From Owenia fusiformis (lineage: Eukaryota > Annelida > Polychaeta > Sabellida > Oweniidae): 64,000 nt of DNA. The notes under the pieces are model-generated. The model was not told the origin of the DNA. It did no database searches and was given only the letters and a program-made list of their open reading frames with translations. Where the stretch lies: the NCBI GenBank assembly GCA_903813345.2, contig CAIIXF020000011.1, forward strand, positions 7,838,571-7,902,570, written 5' to 3'. Below are positions 58,401 to 64,000 of the stretch, piece by piece (within the stretch, counting starts at the first letter, position 1; each line of letters opens with the position of its first letter). The position numbers were made by a program, and so were the translations under genes.

Positions 58401-61400
58401 ATTGTAAATGCTTCTGAAAAACACTTTTATAGACAAAAATTTCAAGCAGCTGCCGGGAGTATTAAAGACAATTGGGAAATTATTAACGATTTACTTAAAA
58501 GGAAAAAACATAATTCTAGCAATGTAACTTCTTTTTTGCACGATGGTAAAGAAATAAAAAATGAACAGGAAATTGCAAATCATTTTAACTCATTCTTTTC
58601 TGAAATTGGTCAAAATCTTGCTTCAAAAATCCCCTCTTCAGATAAAACACCCTTAGAATTTATGACAAATCTCAACCCACAGTTAAGCAGTATATTCTTA
58701 AATCCTATTGACTCAAATGAACTACTGAAGGAATTTAAACAATTAAAAGATTCGGCTGCTGGAGTAGATGACTTTAAACCTAATATCATTAAGCAATGCA
58801 GCGATAATTTTCTTAAACCTCTCTTACATATATTCAATAACTCATTCTTAAAGGGTGTTTTTCCAGATAAACTAAAAATTGCTAAAGTTACCCCTATTCA
58901 TAAAAAAGATGAATTCAATTTATTTACTAATTATCGGCCTATATCAGTTCTTCCTGTCTTTTCAAAGATCCTAGAGAAACTTATGTATGCACGGATGAGT
59001 AATTTTATTGTTAGATTTGGAATTCTGTACTTGAATCAATACGGCTTTAGAGAAAAAAGATCTACTTATATGGCAATTCTACAATTTGTTGAAAAAATTA
59101 AGAAATCTGTTGATAGCAATGAATTCAGCATTGGGCTCTTTTTGGATTTTTCAAAAGCATTTGATACCATCGATCATAGCATACTGTTACAAAAATTAGA
59201 ATTTTATGGATTTAGGGGACCTGCTCTTAGGTGGGTCTCAAGTTATTTAACAAATCGAAACCAATGTACCAAATATCATGATACAAGTTCATCTTTTGAA
59301 ACTATCAAATGTGGTGTTCCACAGGGATCTGTTTTAGGGCCCCTATTCTTTATCCTTTATATTAATGATATCTATCTGGCCTCTCCAACACTTCTCTTTG
59401 TTCTGTTTGCCGATGATACAAATATTTTAATCAGCGGAAAAAACCTTAATGAAATTAAAGATACTTTAAATACTGAACTTAATCAAATTAGAGATTGGCT
59501 TGTAGCCAATAAACTTTCTCTTAATATAAATAAAACCAAATACATATTATTTTCTTCTAAGCAAAAAAAGATAAATACCACAAATTTAGATATATTTATT
59601 GATGGTAAAAAGATTGAAAGAGTAACACATACTAATTTTCTTGGATTGATCATTGACCAACACCTTACATGGAATGACCATATTAGTAAAGTCAAAATGA
59701 AAATATCGAGAATAGTTGGCATTTTGTATAAGATTAATCATTTACTAGATAGGAAAACCTGCATGACTATATATCATTCTCTGATTCATTCCTATTTAAC
59801 ATACAGTAATATTATTTGGGGAAATGCCAATATCACCTCAATTAATTCACTTCATTTAATACAAAAGAAATTTGCTAGATTAGTTACTCATAGTGGATAT
59901 AGAGATCATAGTTCACCATTATTTAAAGAATTAAGAATTCTAACCATCCATGATATATTTAAAGTCAACGTAGCTGAATTTTTCTTTAAGTGGCAAAATA
60001 ATGAAAACAATATCCATGATATATTTCCTAACTTATTTACAAGGCATATTGAATTACACAAGTATGATACAAGAGGTAAATACAACTATGCCTTGCCCCA
60101 ATTTAAAACAGAATCCTTTGGAAGAAAGATGCTTTCATTTTCCGGACCATTTATTTGGAATGGCCTCCCTTCAGAAATTAAAAATTCAAGGTCGAGTAAA
60201 TGCCTTAAATCTAAATATAAGAAACATATTTTGGCTTTGTATACATGATTTCATTTTACACTTTTCATATTCATGTATTTTATATAAAAATGATATACAA
60301 ATATAACTCGAAGCCTGGGTACTGGACACTAAACCTGTAAATATTTATATCTGTGATGCACCTCCCCCACCAACACTTCCTCTTCGATCTTCTCTAAGAC
60401 AAAACTTAATCTTGATATGTTTGATAATTCCTTGACCTTACCTTGTTCTTAATATTCGTAATATTATGCTTTAACATGTACGGGTATAAACATCAGAAAT
60501 GATGTCACCTGTTAAACCTTTTATATGTACTGTATTTTATTATATTATTAAGGAAATTGAAATTGAAATTGAAGTCTATATTTCATAGAACCAAATTGCT
60601 CCTCAATTCAATAAGAAGTGCTTCTAGACCTAAATGTTACAATAAAAAATAAGGAAATTCTAAAATGTTGCACAAAAAATTACAAAATCGTAAAATGTTG
60701 CTAAAAAATTACAAAAATCATAAAATATTACATAAAAAATTACAAAATATAATTAAACAGATTATATACACAAGTTGTTCTCTCCAGTGATTATGTTATT
60801 TAGGATGCCCCTCATACAACTGAAAAGGTTCACAGTCACTGCTAATCTTTTATATTGCAGATTATATCCTTACTAAGCAATGACACACTGGATGTCTTCT
60901 CTCCTGTGATTGTTTATTTATATATTTGCTATTCATGAGGCCACAGCAGTGTCTATTATTTCTATTAGTCAGAGCTCCAGATTTTTTCCAGGGCTCTAGG
61001 AAGTGATTCTACACAATCCATTTAACATTGTTGTTTAATATAGACTTCATGTTGCAATAAGTATTCTGAAAAAGGTTATCCCTTTAAGCAGATACTAATC
61101 TAGTATGTGTTAATTGTGAAAGTTGCACATTATTGACTACCCTGTCCAAATTTAAGGGGTTACGGGGGGACCTCAAAATTATTTGTATTCCTATGTATGC
61201 TTCTATATGTTATCTTATATTACAGGCTATCACCTTATTAAACAATAACACACTAGAGGTGTTCTGTGTTGATACCACTGAGAAGCAATCTGGTGAGAGC
61301 ATCTCCAAGGGCAGACTGAGTATACAGGGCCACAGATCAGATGTGCGTACAATGTGCTTCAGTTCTGACAACACTGCACTGGCATCTGCTAGTGGGGAGG

Positions 61401-64000
61401 CTCTCAAAATATGGAACAGGTAAATAATACATTAATCTCCCAGGCATGTAGCCAGGTGAGGGGGGGGGTGTCGGGGGATTCGAGCGAGCCCACCTCCCCC
61501 TCCCCTGACCAAAAATTCTTCATGCAGATTTTCACCTTTCTGAGCGCTTTTCAAGTGAATTTGGGCCAAAGCTGTTAAGTGTGAACCCCCCCAGGATTTT
61601 TTGGAAAATGAATCCCCCTTTGGCAAAAAGCTAGCTATGGGCGTGGGAGCTGCACCCACTTGAAATTTTGAAAATGACCTAACAGTACACCCACTTGAAC
61701 CTATTTACACTCATTTGAAAATGAGGAAAATCATGAAAACTGGCACATTTTGACCAACTTTGGTCAGAGGATTTGTACATACTTGGTGAAAGGAACCTTG
61801 GGAGAACATTGCATAGTGTTTTATCATTATGTTCATTTTCCAATTTGTCAAAGAATATGTCTGAACGCCTTCATATTTTTAGATTGAAATCAAGACAGTA
61901 TAAAATAGACTGAATATTTTGAGCTTAAAGGTGTTGTGCACTGATAGTGGCACAAAATATTTTACTTAGATATGCTACATACACTTGATCAATTTAGTAT
62001 TGTATTTTGATTTTCCAGGACAAGTCAGCAGTGTATTAGGACAATGGAATGTGGCTATGCACTCTGTTCAATGTTTGCTCCTGGTGACAGACACTTAATC
62101 ATCGGCACTAAGGTAATTATAGCTTAACTCAAAATTGCAAAGGGCAAGGCTTTCCTCATTTACAAGAAAAAATGAGAGAATTTCCCTGTTTCATACAAAG
62201 CTTGTTTAATTACTTCGTCCAAGAAAGCAATTCAAGATTTTAAGGAATTAGTAGTAGTTGTAGTAGGAGTAACTGTCTCAAATGGTATCATGAAATATTA
62301 TAGATCAACTGTTATCAAAACTACTGATTGAGATTTATGCTCGACATTTGTTATTATGTCACCACCAAAAAGTGGTGACATATTGTTATTGTTTCCGTTT
62401 TTTTATTATTCATGTTGCCACCAGAAGTGGTTACATATTGTTATAGTCTCCAACTTTTGTGTCGGCAGGTGGTGTTTGGAATTCACCGTTTGTAACAAAT
62501 GGCAGGTTATGACATTTTGCATGTTAATGACTTGAACCTCTATTTTATTCATTTTAGTTTGATACCTCTATTTTATTCATTTTAGTTTGATACCTCTATT
62601 TTATTCATGTTAGTTTGATACCTCTATTTTATTTGTGAAATGTATTTTCTTTCTAGGCTGGAAAGTTACAAATATTTGACATTGCCTCGGGAGACTTAAT
62701 AGAAGAAGTAGATGCCCATGACAAGGCTGTTTGGTCTATTGCTATGGCTCATGACAAGGTTTGTATATATCTATTTGGTTACTCTATAATACTTGGTATA
62801 TTTGCTTAGTTTGGGTCTGTTACTTTCGGCGATGATAGGGTGACATTTTCTATTTTAATTTGCTTCGTATGCGCTACATGTATTTGTGGCAGATCTTGTT
62901 TTCATTATCATCTGTACAGTTCTTCAGTGATTTCCAAAGATTTCACTTCTTAGGCAAACAAATATCCACATGTAAAGAATTGTATTTATTTGATTTTACT
63001 TGGCAATTGATATAGATATTGTAAACATTACAAAAATGCATTGAAGTTTTTGGTGTTTTCCATACCAAAATGACACATATGGTAAATAACCTAATGTTTT
63101 CAGCAAGGTCTGGTGTCAGGCGGCGCAGATAAACAGTTAAAGTTTTGGAACTTTGAACTTATCTCAGATGAAGATACTACAAGGTACATGTATTTTATAA
63201 TATATTGTCTATCTTTTCATTAGTCAATGTACATGCTGTCAAATTGTATTTAATTCCATTTAAAAACAAGAGAATTGATTGTATAACAATATTTTGCTTC
63301 ATTAGAACTTGCGAAAATGGATTTCAAAAATATTATTAGCCTTATAAGTAATAGAGGCACCAATGAATACTACTAAGGAACATAATTTATATTTGTACAG
63401 TAAACCCCTTTTAATGCAAACACCTCTGTTTTCAACATGTATGTCAATGAGGGAGAATAAATGTGGAATTGAGAAATTGTTCACATTAAGGGAGGTGTTT
63501 GGATAAAAGAGTGTTCCAAGATCTCGGTTTCACTGTATATAAAGAATCAGTCTATCAATTGTCTGACTCATATCTACCACTATATTCCGCATGATGGATT
63601 AAAAAGCAAGTTAAAATGGTGCGATCATATTAATTTGAATCCTTGCTTTATAGCAAAAGGCTAAGTTTGGTCCATGTGAGAACCCTGAAGATGTCAGATG
63701 ATGTTCTCTGTGTTAAGTTCAGTCCTGATGGACGTCTTGTGGCTGCAGCCTTGTTAGATAACACAGTTAAAGTGTTCTTCAATGATACACTCAAGGTGAG
63801 TACATGTACTTGTAACTCCTATTGGCTGTTTGCAAGTTGACATTTGGAACATTAAGCTAGCCCATTTCATGTCATGCAAAGTATGTTTTCAGAGGGCATT
63901 ATATCATTTGCCTTTTTACCATGAATATTTTTATTTGGTTTCTTAAACAGATCAAGTGTTTGATATATTTTCAACATATTCCGATGACAAAAAGGTATTC
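52417..64000 (+). CDS. WDR3: WDR3 / Utp12 (Dip2) WD-repeat protein, N-terminal part
   Basis: Fourteen coding exons: 52417-52587, 53114-53323, 53703-53821, 54079-54157, 54833-54928, 55126-55227, 55402-55503, 56250-56347, 57203-57347, 61226-61419, 62019-62112, 62657-62758, 63104-63183 and 63654-63795. All borders are GT-AG with matching phases, giving 578 codons of a protein about 940 long in mammals. The remainder (more WD repeats and the Utp12 C-terminal domain) is beyond the window. It begins [20 protein letters not shown], the conserved WDR3 N-terminus. WD-repeat signatures follow: [107 protein letters not shown] and LDNTVKVFF. An acidic insert ([18 protein letters not shown]-like) and a basic one ([11 protein letters not shown]) sit between propellers. 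WDR3 is a nucleolar UTP-B subunit needed for 18S rRNA processing. A 3' splice site (ATCTTACAG) ends 9 bp before the ATG, so a 5' untranslated exon lies upstream. Confidence 0.95.
53838..53926. repeat. Short hairpin in WDR3 intron 3
   Basis: TTTCGTGTATTATGAT and CATCATAATACACGAGAG are complementary across about 25 bases, with AATTTTAAGA / AATTTAAATT extending the stem. It starts only 17 bp after exon 3. Confidence 0.5.
54512..54665. repeat. Dispersed repeat, copy 1
   Basis: TTATGTCACCACCAGGAATG, then GTGACATATTGTAATAGTCT, with GTAACAAATGGCAGGTGGTG and GACATTTTGCATGTAA further on. Same order and orientation as 62352-62526. Intron 4 of WDR3. Confidence 0.55.
57700..60575 (+). mobile_element. 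5'-truncated non-LTR retrotransposon in WDR3 intron 9
   Basis: It holds the C-terminal part of an AP endonuclease and a complete reverse transcriptase in one open frame. The 3' end is a short (ATTGAA)n tract at about 60553-60573, the terminal microsatellite type of CR1/L2/Rex-like elements. The 5' edge is uncertain (about 57660-57740). It is in the same sense as WDR3. The frame is undamaged, which argues for a young insertion. Confidence 0.8.
57750..60248 (+). CDS. Retrotransposon endonuclease/reverse transcriptase (jockey/CR1-type), N-terminally truncated
   Basis: 832 codons from a TTG (not ATG), with the frame still open leftward to about 57660, as expected of 5' truncation. IMGDFNID (residue about 23) and SDHFPIYA (about 89) are the last endonuclease motifs. 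The reverse transcriptase follows with [10 protein letters not shown] and [17 protein letters not shown] (finger motifs), [13 protein letters not shown] (first catalytic Asp, about 466), [20 protein letters not shown] (about 522) and [10 protein letters not shown] (catalytic YADD-like box, about 553). [19 protein letters not shown] and [16 protein letters not shown] mark the thumb and later regions. No frameshift or stop. Subfamily (for example CR1, Rex1/Daphne) cannot be settled by eye. Confidence 0.9.
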   Translation: MNEDLDIYMATISREKKISYIMGDFNIDLFKIEQHAQTENFYEIMKSYNHSPLIYRPTRVTSTSATLIDNIFTNDNKVNLCGVLIYDISDHFPIYATNERILPKAKTVLIKYRKVNKECINLFKSMLSNTDWNNVISINDPNESYNIFDTTIRSLYDKCFPFLTKKIKIFNDASKPWITLGIIKSVKTKSKLYKRYLRNPSYANKTTYKSYDKILRKIVNASEKHFYRQKFQAAAGSIKDNWEIINDLLKRKKHNSSNVTSFLHDGKEIKNEQEIANHFNSFFSEIGQNLASKIPSSDKTPLEFMTNLNPQLSSIFLNPIDSNELLKEFKQLKDSAAGVDDFKPNIIKQCSDNFLKPLLHIFNNSFLKGVFPDKLKIAKVTPIHKKDEFNLFTNYRPISVLPVFSKILEKLMYARMSNFIVRFGILYLNQYGFREKRSTYMAILQFVEKIKKSVDSNEFSIGLFLDFSKAFDTIDHSILLQKLEFYGFRGPALRWVSSYLTNRNQCTKYHDTSSSFETIKCGVPQGSVLGPLFFILYINDIYLASPTLLFVLFADDTNILISGKNLNEIKDTLNTELNQIRDWLVANKLSLNINKTKYILFSSKQKKINTTNLDIFIDGKKIERVTHTNFLGLIIDQHLTWNDHISKVKMKISRIVGILYKINHLLDRKTCMTIYHSLIHSYLTYSNIIWGNANITSINSLHLIQKKFARLVTHSGYRDHSSPLFKELRILTIHDIFKVNVAEFFFKWQNNENNIHDIFPNLFTRHIELHKYDTRGKYNYALPQFKTESFGRKMLSFSGPFIWNGLPSEIKNSRSSKCLKSKYKKHILALYT
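60856..60915 (+). pseudogene. Degenerate duplicate of the start of WDR3 exon 10
   Basis: TATATTGCAG and the following ATTATATCCTTACTAAGCAA, TGACACACTGGATGTCTTCT align closely with the acceptor and first 45 bases of exon 10 (61216-61270: TATATTACAG, then GCTATCACCTTATTAAACAA and TAACACACTAGAGGTGTTCT). It would read [15 protein letters not shown] and then diverges, with no donor site. It lies 370 bp upstream of the true exon and 280 bp after the retrotransposon. Confidence 0.55.
61442..61650. repeat. G/C-rich dispersed repeat with GTAGCCAGG / GCTAGCTATGGGCGTGGG ends
   Basis: CATGTAGCCAGGTGAGGGGG on the left and AGCTAGCTATGGGCGTGGGA on the right enclose CCCACCTCCCC and GTTAAGTGTGAACCCCCC. It is similar in style to 31660-31845. 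It starts 23 bp after WDR3 exon 10. Confidence 0.4.
62352..62526. repeat. Dispersed repeat, copy 2
   Basis: TTATGTCACCACCAAAAAGT, GTGACATATTGTTATTG, a second partial GTTGCCACCAGAAGTGGTTA, then GTAACAAATGGCAGGT and GACATTTTGCATGTTA. Matches 54512-54665 in the same orientation; it contains an internal duplication of its first 50 bp. Confidence 0.55.
62530..62636. repeat. 28-bp tandem repeat, about four copies
   Basis: The unit TTTGATACCTCTATTTTATT followed by CATTTTAG is repeated nearly perfectly, ending 20 bp before WDR3 exon 12. The T-rich array overlaps the branch-point region of intron 11. Confidence 0.85.
63398..63535. mobile_element. 138-bp Tigger-like MITE in WDR3 intron 13
   Basis: The ends CAGTAAACCCC and (complement) CAGTGAAACCGAGATCTTGG are flanked by TA at 63396-63397 and 63536-63537. 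AATGCAAACACCTCTG is mirrored by GGAGGTGTTTGGATAAAAG inside. The terminal CAGTA-AACC resembles the larger element at 47294-52163. Confidence 0.65.

Noticed and set aside
63952-64000. Possible WDR3 exon 15 after TTTCTTAAACAG
   Set aside because: The translation does not continue the expected propeller sequence in any frame; probably intron.

Overview
The window is animal nuclear DNA. It is AT-rich, has spliced genes with GT-AG introns of about 0.15 to 5 kb, and is dense in inverted-repeat transposons. The protein families (a fibrinogen-related secreted protein, an SLC16-type transporter, SVIP, WDR3) are metazoan. The frequent word TAGGCCTA and the many fold-back elements remind me of echinoderm or hemichordate genomes, but that placement is an inference, not a proof.

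Layout. 0.6-2.5 kb: PIF/Harbinger-type non-autonomous element with an internally amplified satellite. 3.7-5.4 kb: tandem repeat running into the 3' end of a minus-strand gene for a type II membrane, glycosyltransferase-like protein. 6.5-9.9 kb: large inverted duplication of a decayed transposon gene (XPG-like nuclease plus CXC domain, possibly Academ-type). 10.2-15.3 kb: fold-back elements and a second Harbinger copy split by a 3.3-kb DNA transposon. 15.3-24.3 kb: gene-poor, with several palindromes. 24.4-32.5 kb: four-exon secreted fibrinogen-domain gene. Its 5.3-kb first intron holds a mariner fossil, a degenerate satellite and a hairpin. 32.7-34.0 kb: two palindromes. 34.5-38.8 kb: two-exon gene for an unrecognised basic, serine-rich 608-residue protein. 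40.6-44.1 kb: six-exon monocarboxylate-transporter-like gene with two perfect CRE sites upstream. 44.6-45.1 kb: 77-bp minisatellite. 45.4-46.5 kb: minus-strand SVIP (small VCP/p97-interacting protein), reconstructed from three short exons. 47.3-52.2 kb: Tigger/pogo-like element containing a second transposon that itself carries two more. 52.4 kb to the end: first 14 coding exons (578 codons) of WDR3/Utp12, a small-subunit-processome protein. A 5'-truncated non-LTR retrotransposon with an intact reverse transcriptase frame lies in its intron 9.

The host genes do not form a pathway: a secreted pattern-recognition-like protein, a membrane transporter, a p97 adaptor and a ribosome-biogenesis factor are simply neighbours. 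The most unusual signals are in the repeats: a recurring hairpin-loop core at three loci, two transposons sharing 5-bp target duplications and nested in one another, an inverted duplication whose two arms carry the same internal stop, and a decayed copy of a WDR3 exon edge just upstream of the real exon. Several long open frames begin at TTG or GTG, so starts below were set from ATG context and splice signals.
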